Source: CAVRUH01 sp963822595
GTDB lineage: Bacteria > Chlamydiota > Chlamydiia > Chlamydiales > Waddliaceae
Direction: 5' to 3'
DNA length: 64,000 nt
NCBI GenBank assembly: GCA_963822595.1
Contig: CAWGIG010000002.1
Location: 1 to 64,000, forward strand
Shown here: positions 16,462-25,003 of the stretch, piece by piece
Layout of the letters: each line of letters starts with the position of its first letter
Position numbering within the stretch: position 1 is the first letter of the stretch
Notes under the pieces: model-generated
Told to the model about the DNA's origin: nothing
Databases searched by the model: none
Seen by the model: the letters and a program-made list of their open reading frames with translations, nothing else
Program-made: the position numbers and the translations under genes

Positions 16462-17148
16462 ATGAAACAATTAGTTTTCTCAGTCCTGTTATCAGCTTTA
16501 GCAGTTTCCGCTCACAGCAAAGAAGAAGCAACATGTTTACCCATGAAGCCTTGTATTCAAGTCATTTATATTAATGGACCTTCTAGTTCAGGAAAATCTA
16601 CACTGACAAAGGCTCTACAGCAAGAATTCGATGTTCCATTCCTTCATATAGGGATTGATAAAGTAATAGGAATGATGCCTGATAAGCTCAATAATTGGGA
16701 GGGAGGAGAAGCTTCGGAAGGTTTTAGTTGGACGAAATCAGTCGATGAGACGGGTCAATCTGTGTATGAAATTCAAATGGGACCCTTTGCGAAAAAGATA
16801 TCTCAAACCTTGAAAGAAATAGTTTTGACACTTGTAAAAATGGATCATTTTGTCATCATCGATGACGTGGCCTTTGGGAGTCCAGATGTAGATGCTTGGC
16901 GGGAGACTTTAAAGGACTACAAAGTATTATGGATTGGTGTCAGCGTTCCGTTGCCTCTGCTAGAAGAGCGGGAAAAAGCAAGAGGGGATCGGATGCCGGG
17001 ATCTGCAAGGGCGCAATATTTCAAGGTGCATCAAGGTGCGAAATACGATCTCGAATTTGATACAAGCAAAGAGCCTCTTGAAAAAATGGTAAAGGCAGTT
17101 AAAGAAAAAGTTTTTCAACGTGCGACAAAAAATTGTGGCGAAAGATAA
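16462..17148 (+). CDS. Exported chloramphenicol-phosphotransferase-like kinase
   Basis: From the ATG at 16462 the protein has 228 residues and begins with a signal peptide (MKQLVFSVLLSALAVSAHS). A P-loop GPSSSGKST (residues 39-47), ASEGFSW, IIDDVAFG, VSVPLPLLEEREKARGDR and SARAQYFKVHQGAKYDLEFD match the CPT-like family, whose founder phosphorylates chloramphenicol. An upstream ATG at 16438 and a GTG at 16420 are also in frame. An N-terminal signal sequence is unusual for an ATP-dependent kinase and parallels the exported kinase at 13 kb. The 3' end approaches the S51 peptidase gene closely. Confidence 0.82.
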   Translation: MKQLVFSVLLSALAVSAHSKEEATCLPMKPCIQVIYINGPSSSGKSTLTKALQQEFDVPFLHIGIDKVIGMMPDKLNNWEGGEASEGFSWTKSVDETGQSVYEIQMGPFAKKISQTLKEIVLTLVKMDHFVIIDDVAFGSPDVDAWRETLKDYKVLWIGVSVPLPLLEEREKARGDRMPGSARAQYFKVHQGAKYDLEFDTSKEPLEKMVKAVKEKVFQRATKNCGER

Positions 17149-17167
17149 TCAAAGACCGAGGTTTCAA

Positions 17168-17872
17168 ATGAAAAAACAAATTATTGCTATAGGTGGAGGC
17201 GGATTCTCTAGAGGGATAGATTATTCACCCGATGATACAGCTCTGTCACTTTATTATTTGGAGCAAACAGGAAAAAGTAATCCATCCATTTGCTTTATTC
17301 CTACGGCAAGTGCTGATGACGCCAAATATACTGTCAATTTCTATACCGAATTTACCAAGCTTCCATGCAAACCTTCCCATTTATCGCTTTTTGCTCCTCC
17401 TGTTTTAGACATTGAATCTTTTCTTCTCGAAAAAGATGCCATTTACGTGGGCGGAGGGAGCACAAAAAATCTGCTTGCGCTTTGGAAAGAATGGGGAGTG
17501 GATAAAATTCTTCAAAAAGCCCTAGAAAGAGGTGTTGTCCTAGGCGGTTTGAGTGCAGGTTTGAATTGCTGGTATGAAGAATGTGTAACTGACTCCCTTT
17601 TTGGTGAATTAACCGCATTAAAATGTTTGGGTTTTTTAAAGGGAAGTGGATGTCCTCATTATAATAGCGAAGAAAAAAGGCGCCCTTCGTACCAGGCGCT
17701 CATGTTAGCTGGAAAAGTGAGTTCTGGAATTGCGGTTGATGATAATGCAGCAGTCCATTATATTAATGGAGAGATCCACCAAGTTGTCACAACAAAACAA
17801 ACAAGTGCCTATCAAGTCTCGATTCAAGGGACAACAATCATCGAAAATCGATTAAATTCCGTAAATTTATAA
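17168..17872 (+). CDS. Peptidase S51 (dipeptidase E/cyanophycinase-like)
   Basis: A 234-residue protein with the start chosen at MKKQIIAIGGGGF, preceded by GAGG. Family motifs: the GGGGF entry, FIPTASADD, AIYVGGGSTKNLL and the nucleophile elbow GGLSAGLNCW with Ser129. Peptidase E cleaves Asp-X dipeptides in the cytoplasm; related enzymes act on cyanophycin. A longer frame starts at 17120 inside the preceding gene but lacks a ribosome site. It lies 19 bases after the CPT-like gene and 15 bases before the acetyltransferase, so these three are probably one operon. Confidence 0.88.
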   Translation: MKKQIIAIGGGGFSRGIDYSPDDTALSLYYLEQTGKSNPSICFIPTASADDAKYTVNFYTEFTKLPCKPSHLSLFAPPVLDIESFLLEKDAIYVGGGSTKNLLALWKEWGVDKILQKALERGVVLGGLSAGLNCWYEECVTDSLFGELTALKCLGFLKGSGCPHYNSEEKRRPSYQALMLAGKVSSGIAVDDNAAVHYINGEIHQVVTTKQTSAYQVSIQGTTIIENRLNSVNL

Positions 17873-17887
17873 TACATTAAGGTTTCT

Positions 17888-18538
17888 ATGCAAAATATTA
17901 AAGGTCCGGATCCTGAATCCGTTTACCCCAGAAAAGGGGATGACAAACTCGTCTTTTTGAAGAACTTTGTCAAAGCAAAAAATATCATTGTCGGTGACTA
18001 TACCTACTTTGACGATAGAAGACATGGCCCTGAGAAGTTCGAAGAGTACAACGTCTTGTATAATTACGATTTTTCTAAGGTCAAACTCATCATCGGAAAA
18101 TTTTGCGCGATTGCCGCTGAAACGAAGTTTATCATGACCGGCGACCATAAATTAGACGCTATCAGCACTTACCCTTTTCCTATATTTGAGAATGGCTGGG
18201 AGACAGCTTATCGTATCGATGAATTGCCCGTGAAAGGAGATATTGTCGTAGGGAGCGATGTTTGGTTTGGCTATGATTGCCTGATCAAAGGAGGCGTCAA
18301 GATTGGACATGGAGCCATCATTGCGTCGCGAGCTGTTGTTGTTAAAGATGTTCCCCCATATGCAATAGTTGGCGGCAATCCTGCGAAAGTTGTGAAAATG
18401 CGTTTTGACGATAAGACTATTGAGCGACTTATTCGTATAGCATGGTGGGATTGGGATATTGAAAAGATCAATCGAAATCTTTCCTTGATATGTCATTTGG
18501 ATATCGATCGATTAGAGGAAGCTTCGCTTCATCCTTAA
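17888..18538 (+). CDS. CatB/Vat-type hexapeptide acetyltransferase
   Basis: A 216-residue left-handed beta-helix acetyltransferase. Motifs: VGDYTYFDDRR, IGKFCAIAAETKFIMTGDHK (with the catalytic His in GDHK), DIVVGSDVWFGYDCLIKGGV and the C-terminal IVGGNPAKVVKMRF. Family members (xenobiotic acetyltransferases) acetylate chloramphenicol or streptogramin A, but many have unknown natural substrates. AAGG precedes the ATG. Its last about 25 codons are duplicated, with changes, about 1.2 kb downstream (19.71-19.78 kb). Confidence 0.9.
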   Translation: MQNIKGPDPESVYPRKGDDKLVFLKNFVKAKNIIVGDYTYFDDRRHGPEKFEEYNVLYNYDFSKVKLIIGKFCAIAAETKFIMTGDHKLDAISTYPFPIFENGWETAYRIDELPVKGDIVVGSDVWFGYDCLIKGGVKIGHGAIIASRAVVVKDVPPYAIVGGNPAKVVKMRFDDKTIERLIRIAWWDWDIEKINRNLSLICHLDIDRLEEASLHP

Positions 18539-18638
18539 TAAAAGAATAGCAGACAAGGAGATATTTAGTATGTTTTATCTTGTTTTAAAATTTCCATATT
18601 AGATATAATTTGTGTAATTATTTTTAATAGGATTTAAT

Positions 18639-19661
18639 ATGTCTTTTGATTTAAGTATTTCAAACCAGTCGGAGATTTTTGGAAATATCCTTAAAGCCTC
18701 TATGTATAAAAAATTGTATTCTGTTTCAGATAAGGGTAAATGGGTAAATTTAAGCGGTATCGTTGTAGGAACAGTTTCAGGAATAATTACAGTTGCAGTT
18801 CGCGTTGCGCTTATTTTTGAGAATTTTATCAAGGGCACGATCAATTTTTTCGGCTCTATAATAACTAATAAATATGATTTTTCAAGAGGACTACAGCAAA
18901 TTTTTATTGAAACACCTAAAAATATAATTATTCTTCCCTTTTCGATCATTGGTGCGGCTTTTAGCATTCTCAGCCACACATTTCAAATGGCCTATGACCC
19001 TGTAGATTATACATATAATTGTTGGTATGAGTACGATCCTGTAGAGAAAAAAAGATACGATGATGCAAGAAACCTAAGGCAGCAGCAAAGCCATGATGCA
19101 AGAGAACAGCAACGGCAGCAAGTTGAAGCAGCAAATGCACAAATCGAAAGACAACGCAAAATTTCTATCGAAAATGCCAGAGTTGCGGCTTTCAATAATG
19201 CAGATTCAAATTTTAAAGCCGATGAGAATAATCTTGATGCCATATTAGTTCTTGCAATTGCCTATGAAAATGGACATGGGGTAAAGATGGATTATCAAAA
19301 ATCTTTTGAATTTTATGAACGTGCCGCCAATTTAGGTCATATAAATTCTATGGTTGTCATTGGAGAAGGGTACGAAAAAGGTTTAGTTGTGCCAAAAGAT
19401 ATTGTAAAGGCCGTTGAATGGATTCAAAAAGCCAAGAAAGGAGGTTATGTGTTCGACGACTCACGTCTTTTTGATTTTGTTCAACTTGAATTTGAATATT
19501 TGAAGATCAAACATGAAGAAAATATAAAAAAATTGATAGATCAAAACAAACGCACGGATGAACAGGTAAAAGAGGATGAGGAAAAGCTTCAGGAAGAGAT
19601 AAAGAGAGAGAAGGAAGAGTTAGAGTTGATTATAAGAGAAACTTGCAAAGAGAAAAAATAA
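18639..19661 (+). CDS. Sel1-repeat protein with N-terminal membrane domain
   Basis: A 340-residue protein. Residues 35-120 hold hydrophobic segments with FIKGTINFFGS and FSRGLQQI, which resemble the small membrane proteins at 58-59.4 kb (IIKGISNIFGA, LKRGLKQI). The middle is Gln/Arg-rich coiled coil. Residues about 195-270 contain two Sel1-like repeats (ILVLAIAYENGHGVKMDYQK, MVVIGEGYEKGLVVPKDI), and the C-terminus is again coiled coil. It may be an inclusion-membrane-like protein carrying an interaction domain (inference). It is not obviously linked to the upstream acetyltransferase. Confidence 0.7.
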   Translation: MSFDLSISNQSEIFGNILKASMYKKLYSVSDKGKWVNLSGIVVGTVSGIITVAVRVALIFENFIKGTINFFGSIITNKYDFSRGLQQIFIETPKNIIILPFSIIGAAFSILSHTFQMAYDPVDYTYNCWYEYDPVEKKRYDDARNLRQQQSHDAREQQRQQVEAANAQIERQRKISIENARVAAFNNADSNFKADENNLDAILVLAIAYENGHGVKMDYQKSFEFYERAANLGHINSMVVIGEGYEKGLVVPKDIVKAVEWIQKAKKGGYVFDDSRLFDFVQLEFEYLKIKHEENIKKLIDQNKRTDEQVKEDEEKLQEEIKREKEELELIIRETCKEKK

Positions 19662-19665
19662 AAAA

Positions 19666-19797
19666 ATGATAGATCAATACAAAGCCACTGAGGATGAGTT
19701 GTTGAATTTTATTGAAAAAATCAATCGAAATCTTTCATTGATATGTCATTTGGGTATCGATCGGTTAGAGGAAGCTTCGCTCAATGTTAAAGAATAG
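19666..19797 (+). pseudogene. Duplicated 3' fragment of acetyltransferase gene
   Basis: A 43-codon frame. Codons 16-41 (EKINRNLSLICHLGIDRLEE and following) repeat the C-terminus of the CatB-like gene at 18.46-18.53 kb with a few substitutions. The first codons (MIDQYKATED) mimic the end of the Sel1 protein just upstream (LIDQNKRTDE). It appears to be a small duplication-derived chimera at the left edge of the large repeat array. Expression is doubtful. Confidence 0.6.
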
Positions 19798-20575
19798 TTT
19801 ATCATTTCATGAGGGCTGAAAGCCAGTTTCGTGACAGCCCCGGCAGAGCGAAGCGCAATGCCATCAACTTTAAAGAATGGTTTATCATTTCATGAGGGCT
19901 GAAGCCAGCCTTTTGATAGCCCAGGCAGAGCAAAACGCAATGCCATCAACATTAAAGAATGGTTTATCATTTCATGAGGGCTGAAAGCCAGTTTCGTGAC
20001 AGCCCCGGCAGAGCGAAGCGCAATGCCATCAACTTTAAAGAATGGTTTATCATTTCATGAGGGCTGAAAGCCAGCCTTTTGATAGCCCAGGCAGAGCAAA
20101 GCGAAGGCCTGGGTTGACGTCGATAAAAAAAGTCAGAGCCCTGGAAGGGCGACTCATTTCGGTGAAATTTATATTTAAGCAAGAATGGATGAGTCGCCCT
20201 TGCAGGGCTTTTTCACTTTTTTCACTTTGCACCCAGGCCTTCGCTTTGCTCTGCCTGGGCTGTCACGAGCCTGGCTTTCAGCCCTCATGAAATTGATAAA
20301 CTATTCTTTAATTTGATGACATTACGCTTCGCTCTGCCTGGGCTATCAAAAGGCAGGCTTTCAGCCTTCATGAAATGATAAACTATTCTTTAATTTGATG
20401 ACATTGCGCTTCGCTCTGCCTGGGCTATCAAAAGGCAGGCTTTCAGCCCTCATGAAATTGATAAACTATTCTTTAATTTGATGACATTGCGCTTCGCTCT
20501 GCCTGGGCTATCAAAAGGCAGGCTTTCAGCCTTCATGAAATGATAAACTATTCTTTAAGTTGATGACTATGCGCT
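19787..20575. repeat. Inverted array of about 82-bp units around a hairpin
   Basis: This occupies the gap between the Sel1 gene and the Bcr/CflA gene. Four direct copies of a unit (TTAAAGAATGGTTTATCATT, TCATGAGGGCTGAAAGCCAG, GGCAGAGCGAAGCGCAATGC) start near 19787, 19869, 19951 and 20034. Four copies in inverted orientation run from about 20220 to 20575. The centre (20100-20245) is a long hairpin: GCAAAGCGAAGGCCTGGG mirrors CCCAGGCCTTCGCTTTGC, with an inner GAGCCCTGGAAGGGCGACTC arm. Units alternate between two types (TTTCGTGACAGCCCCGGCAG and CCTTTTGATAGCCCAGGCAG). No gene is supported inside; short frames here are artefacts of the repeat. Confidence 0.92.
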
Positions 20576-21742
20576 TCGCTTCATTCCTAATACCTGATGC
20601 GAAATGCTCAAAATGCCTAAAATGATAAAGCAGATGGCCAGAGGCAAGGTACTATTATCTGCTACTAAGGTAAAGATGAAGCTTCCCAAGGCGCCTGCAA
20701 GGAATTGAAGGGTTGTCAGCATTGCCGCCGCAGAGCCAAAGTGCAATTTAATATATCCCATGGCTTTCGATCCTGAATTTGCTAATCCTAGTGGGACGCA
20801 CATAAAGAATAGTAGGCAAGGACAAAGCAATGACCAAGTATTTAATATTCCCAACAGATGGAAAATTAAGAGCAAGATTCCTGCGACGAGTGTAAGTATT
20901 CCGCTAGAGATCAAAAGTGTTTGTAGGGAGAACCGGTGAATGAGTTTTGAATTAGCGAAGCCCGTTGCTATGATAACTCCACCCACGATCAAAGATAATA
21001 ATCCATATTCTGTAGGTGACAGTCCAATAACTTCTTGGTAAATAAAAGGACTAGTTGTCAGGTAGGCGTACATGCCAATAGTAGGAAATAGGAACAAAAT
21101 TTGGTAGAGGAAGGGTCCATTGCCTAAATGGAATTTATAATTAGAAAAAATTTCCGAAAATTTTTTCTCACTTGGAGTTTTTAGAGTTTCCGGTCTTTTG
21201 ATTACCCATAGCAAAACAAGAACCATGTAGCAGGCGAGAAAAATAAAAACGGAATGCCATCCGTATTTTTCTTGGAGTACACCCCCAATCGTGGGTGCTA
21301 CGGCAAGAGCTAGGGGCATAAACATGGTGACATAGGAAATTTGCCTAGCCAGTTCTTTGCCGCTAAATAGATCAGAGACGATGGTTCTGGAAGAAATAAG
21401 AACAGCTCCTGCGCCGATACCCTGGATGAAGCGGAAGGCGATGAGCATTTCAATATTTTTCGAGAAGAGACATCCAATGGTTGCAAAAATTCCGATAATG
21501 ATTCCAATGATCAGGACTTTTTTTCTTCCGATGTGATCCGATAGTGGACCGAACAAAAGGGGAGCGATAGCGAAACTTAGCATATAAGAGAAAAGAGTCA
21601 TTTGCACTTCGTTATCGCCCGTATGAAAGTAGGCTGACAAAGCTGGGAGGGATGGGAGGTAAATATCGGTTGCAAAATAGCCGAGGGAAATCAGGATTAA
21701 GATAAATGCTGTTGTTGCGTAATCGCTTTTATTTGTTTTCAT
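20567..21742 (-). CDS. Bcr/CflA-family multidrug efflux transporter (MFS)
   Basis: A 391-residue protein with about twelve membrane helices. The N-terminal signature (YFATDIYLPSLPALSAYF) and motif A (GPLSDHIGRKKVLIIG) are typical of the Bcr/CflA drug:proton antiporters, as are RFIQGIGAGAVLISSRTIV and GGVLQEKYGWHSVFIFL. Members export drugs such as bicyclomycin, chloramphenicol or sulfonamides. The last four codons and the stop lie within the edge of the 82-bp repeat array, so the C-terminus (KRSA) appears to be supplied by the repeat. No ribosome site stands out before the ATG. Confidence 0.9.
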   Translation of the reverse strand: MKTNKSDYATTAFILILISLGYFATDIYLPSLPALSAYFHTGDNEVQMTLFSYMLSFAIAPLLFGPLSDHIGRKKVLIIGIIIGIFATIGCLFSKNIEMLIAFRFIQGIGAGAVLISSRTIVSDLFSGKELARQISYVTMFMPLALAVAPTIGGVLQEKYGWHSVFIFLACYMVLVLLWVIKRPETLKTPSEKKFSEIFSNYKFHLGNGPFLYQILFLFPTIGMYAYLTTSPFIYQEVIGLSPTEYGLLSLIVGGVIIATGFANSKLIHRFSLQTLLISSGILTLVAGILLLIFHLLGILNTWSLLCPCLLFFMCVPLGLANSGSKAMGYIKLHFGSAAAMLTTLQFLAGALGSFIFTLVADNSTLPLAICFIILGILSISHQVLGMKRSA

Positions 21743-21783
21743 AGGATATATTTAACAATAAAGTAAGCAAAATGTCAATTTTA

Positions 21784-23211
21784 TTAGTCGATTAAAACGT
21801 AATAATCGATTGAGTCACTTAGAGTTAATTTTTTTGTTGAACACTTTTCGTGGGTATACAAAATGGAGTATTTTTTCTTCGCATTCTCAGGACCTTTTCC
21901 GAGTTGGTTATCAAGATTGGTGATGTAATCCATAAAGCGAGCATCGATTTTTCCTGCTCCATCATGTCCGTGGGCATAGTAAACTTCGAACAATCCCTGC
22001 TTTCTTACCGGAAGATCCTTATCTTGGTGACCACGACTCCATAGGCAGCGCTTCATTGGGTATTCGAAAGAGATGTTAGTCACATCTCCGGTTATGTCTC
22101 TTCCTACTTTTACGTCGGGAGAAAAAGTAACAGACACTTCGTTTTTTTGGACAAATAAATTGAATTTTTCGTTTATTTTATCGATAGTTGTCATGAGATC
22201 TTCAACAGAGTCATCGCAGTATTTTATACCGAACCTATCATGTTCTGCTAAGGTTTTTACTGTCTTTAGGCCAACGGGAGCATGTGTGTAAATTGTTATT
22301 TTCTCTTTTGGCATCCAGTCGTCAATAGGTTTAGCAATGTCATCGCAAAAAATAGCGTTGAAAATACTAGATGATAATCTTATTGCTTTTTGAAAGAGAA
22401 CAGGATGTGTTTGGTGGGTGTACGATACTATTTTCAGAGAGGGCTGGTAGGCTTTTTTTAGAAGGGAATCAATTTCATCCATTGTGACTAACTCTTTCTT
22501 TACCAGTTTGCGCAGATTTGTGAGAGAGCCTCCAAAGCCACCCTTTTCCATATAGGATTCGTTATTGATTAATCCTTTTTCGTAAACATGGATGAATTCG
22601 AATCCATGGTTGGAAACGATAATTTCAAAGGGGATATGATTGTCGTAAAGTTTTTCCAGAATTTTTAAAGTGAAATAATCATTGCTGCCTCGATCGCACA
22701 ATTCGTCTCCGATGAGTCTTACCATAGCCCCTGTGGGGGCCTTTTTCCATTGCACCCTTTCTAAAATAGCTTTAAATTCATCTATATCGGTTTTCGTGAG
22801 ATCATCTGTATTTTTGTGATAGATTTCGGCAAACTTTAGATAATCTTTTTGGTTTGAAACGATCACATTTTGTCGGAGCAAAAAATATAAGAGTTTTAAG
22901 GCGTTTCCATGTAGATCGCCAATTGTTAATTGGCAGTTTTTATCGAATGGATATTCACTTGCGGCAGGATATTTTGATAAATCGGCATTTTCATCGATGA
23001 GTTCGATGCTATTTCCTCTTTTTATTGCTTTCGTGGGATCAAGGATTTCAGTTTTTTGGGAGTTATAAATGAGTGCGGCACCACTTAATCCTGTAATGGC
23101 AGCTGCCAATGCATACTGTCTAGATCTTGATTTAGGGGTCATCAAGTTTGTTAGAGGTCTTGATCTGATTAGGGTTCGGGGCACGGAATGTCTTACTGAT
23201 GAAGAGATCAT
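21784..23211 (-). CDS. PPP-type metallophosphatase-like protein (WipA-like)
   Basis: A 475-residue protein. Metallophosphoesterase motifs are in order: GDLHGNALKLLYFLL (98-112), GDELCDRGSND (168-178, the GDxxxDRG pattern), SNHGFEF (200-206, in place of GNHE), IYTHAPVG and YYAHGHDG. This arrangement resembles eukaryotic-like PPP phosphatases and the Legionella effectors WipA/WipB (family resemblance, by eye). A Ser/Arg-rich N-terminus and a hydrophobic segment at 33-50 precede the domain. It is likely a protein phosphatase acting on host targets (inference). The ribosome site sits inside a 10-bp hairpin. Confidence 0.72.
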   Translation of the reverse strand: MISSSVRHSVPRTLIRSRPLTNLMTPKSRSRQYALAAAITGLSGAALIYNSQKTEILDPTKAIKRGNSIELIDENADLSKYPAASEYPFDKNCQLTIGDLHGNALKLLYFLLRQNVIVSNQKDYLKFAEIYHKNTDDLTKTDIDEFKAILERVQWKKAPTGAMVRLIGDELCDRGSNDYFTLKILEKLYDNHIPFEIIVSNHGFEFIHVYEKGLINNESYMEKGGFGGSLTNLRKLVKKELVTMDEIDSLLKKAYQPSLKIVSYTHQTHPVLFQKAIRLSSSIFNAIFCDDIAKPIDDWMPKEKITIYTHAPVGLKTVKTLAEHDRFGIKYCDDSVEDLMTTIDKINEKFNLFVQKNEVSVTFSPDVKVGRDITGDVTNISFEYPMKRCLWSRGHQDKDLPVRKQGLFEVYYAHGHDGAGKIDARFMDYITNLDNQLGKGPENAKKKYSILYTHEKCSTKKLTLSDSIDYYVLID

Positions 23212-23214
23212 TTT

Positions 23215-23238
23215 ATCGCCTTAATTTTTTAAGGCGAT
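23215..23238 (-). promoter_or_regulatory. Hairpin covering the phosphatase gene ribosome site
   Basis: ATCGCCTTAA (23215-23224) and TTAAGGCGAT (23229-23238) form a perfect 10-bp stem with a 4-base loop. Read on the minus strand, AAGG at 23222-23219 is the ribosome site, seven bases from the ATG at 23211, and lies fully in the stem. It could hold back translation until melted, or simply end the transcript of the F-box gene upstream; no T-run follows. Confidence 0.5.
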
Positions 23239-23262
23239 ACTAAGCTGGGAATTCGATTTAAG

Positions 23263-23988
23263 TCAATTTTTTAATGAATCAAAGATCCAGGAAAAAGATA
23301 GGGTGATTTCATTGTTTGATAGATGAATTTGCGAAATTTTAAGCTTAGTTATAACAAATCCTTTATGATTATCAACGAGATTAACGTACTCTTCTTTAAA
23401 TTTAGTTAATATCTCTAATTTTTGCGCATTTGTCAGTAGGCTCACAAATTTAATCAATTCGGCATTCTGCAAATCAACAACTTCTGAAAAGAGCTTTTCA
23501 TCCAGGAGTGAAAAATCATTTGCTTCATTGTCGATTATGGTTTTCCATTGTCTGCAAACTGCAGCCATGGCCCTAAAACTGTTATAGTCTAAATAAGGCA
23601 TTATTTTAGACTTTATCAGATCAGGAAGCAATCTTTTTTGTGCCGGCACCTCGCCTGGAACTAAAGTCAATTGTTTTTCCAGACTTTCCTGATGTGTCCG
23701 GTAGGACTGATTCATACTATTCATAGCATTATTGAAACTAGATTGGAAAGCCGAATCAAAAGATTTGAAAAGGAAGACAACGGCATTCCAAATTCTTTTA
23801 AGTATAAAAAATTTATGACTTTGCTCAGGATCAAATTTTGATGAATTATTGTTTTCTGTTAATGTCCAAATTTTTCCTCCAAAGCATGTTGAAAATGTAA
23901 CCGTCTTTTGAGGATTAGCCATTAAATCATTTGCTACAGATCGGATGACGCTATTCGAGACATAATTATTAAAGTTATAATTATTCAT
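23263..23988 (-). CDS. F-box-like protein, paralogue 1
   Basis: A 241-residue protein. Residues about 123-158 match an F-box (LLPDLIKSKIMPYLDYNSF, then RAMAAVCRQWKTIID). The first 100 residues form a domain shared almost word for word with the neighbouring gene at 24.2-24.9 kb (YVSNSVIRS, LMANPQKTV, FGGKIWTLTENNNSS, FFILKRIWNAVVF), which I do not recognise from elsewhere. After the F-box comes a helical tail. It is probably a secreted adaptor for host ubiquitin ligase (inference from known chlamydial F-box proteins). Confidence 0.75.
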   Translation of the reverse strand: MNNYNFNNYVSNSVIRSVANDLMANPQKTVTFSTCFGGKIWTLTENNNSSKFDPEQSHKFFILKRIWNAVVFLFKSFDSAFQSSFNNAMNSMNQSYRTHQESLEKQLTLVPGEVPAQKRLLPDLIKSKIMPYLDYNSFRAMAAVCRQWKTIIDNEANDFSLLDEKLFSEVVDLQNAELIKFVSLLTNAQKLEILTKFKEEYVNLVDNHKGFVITKLKISQIHLSNNEITLSFSWIFDSLKN

Positions 23989-24238
23989 AATTCTATTATT
24001 GATAAATTAAAAATATATTATATTGAAAAATAAGAATAAATACAATAGTAAACTACAGAATCTTATGGATTAATGGACAATGGACGACAAGGACAAAAAT
24101 TACTAGATTCCTAAGGCGGCCCTATAGCTCTTTCACTTTTTCAAAGCGCAAAATGATGTGCCTGTTACGTTTTACCCCAATCCAAATGCACTTAATTTTT
24201 GGAATTATATTTTTATTTTTAACTTATTCCACACTTTT

Positions 24239-24920
24239 TTATACTTTGTAAAAATCTATTATTTTTTGCTCTTTTGTTAGTAAGGTCAATCCCGATTTGT
24301 CCTTGTCGATAGAGGTATGCTCATGAGAAAAGAAAGGGAAAAAAAAAGTGGTAATCAATTTTTTCGATTCCAGGTCACTAAATGCATCTGAAAAGAACTT
24401 TCGATCTAGCAAAGACAAGCCATCCACAGTTCATGTCAAATAATGTTTTCCATTTCCTGCATACTGCAGCCATAGCCCGACAATCGTCATGGGTTAAATA
24501 AATAATAATTTTATGTCTTATCAAATCATTAAGCAATGTTTCTGCTGGCACGATCCCGCCTGGAAGTAAAACCAACTGATTAGGCAGATTTACTTGATTT
24601 GCCTGAGCCAAGCTTGCCTGATATGTTTGATAGGCATGATTCATGCTTTGCATAGCAGTATTGAAGTTAGCACTGAAAGTCCGATCGAAAGACTTGAAAA
24701 AAAAGACAACGGCATTCCAAATTCTTTTAAGTATAAAAAATTTACCCGCTTGCTCAGGACCAAATTCTGATGAATTATTGTTTTCTGTTAATGTCCAAAT
24801 TTTTCCTCCAAAGATAGACGAAGAAAACTCAACCGTCTTTTGAGGATTAGCCATTAAATCATCTGCTACAGACCGGATGACGCTATTTGAGACATAATCA
24901 GTAAAGTTATAATTATTCAT
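24239..24920 (-). pseudogene. F-box-like protein, paralogue 2, frameshifted
   Basis: The N-terminal 180 residues parallel paralogue 1 through the F-box (LLNDLIRHKIIIYLTHDDC, then RAMAAVCRKWKTLFD). The frame then shifts near 24427-24433; the next frame continues with DGLSLLDRKFFSD, matching the DFSLLDEKLFSE of paralogue 1, and ends at 24239 with LLTKEQKIIDFYKV. A short stretch in the tail (HEHTSIDKDKSG) is absent from paralogue 1. It is either a decayed duplicate or a victim of the indel errors seen elsewhere in the window. Confidence 0.7.
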
Positions 24921-25003
24921 AATACAAATATTAACCTTTAATTAGGAAATAATAATAATTCAAATTAAGAAAAAATGCAATAATAATTTGTTCAAGGTTA
25001 AAA

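Noticed and set aside
19967..20290. Three short open frames on both strands
   Set aside because: They lie wholly inside the inverted 82-bp array and mirror each other; they have no ribosome sites.
19787..20575. Possible CRISPR array
   Set aside because: Units are contiguous, about 82 bp, with no unique spacers, and half are inverted; no cas genes are present.
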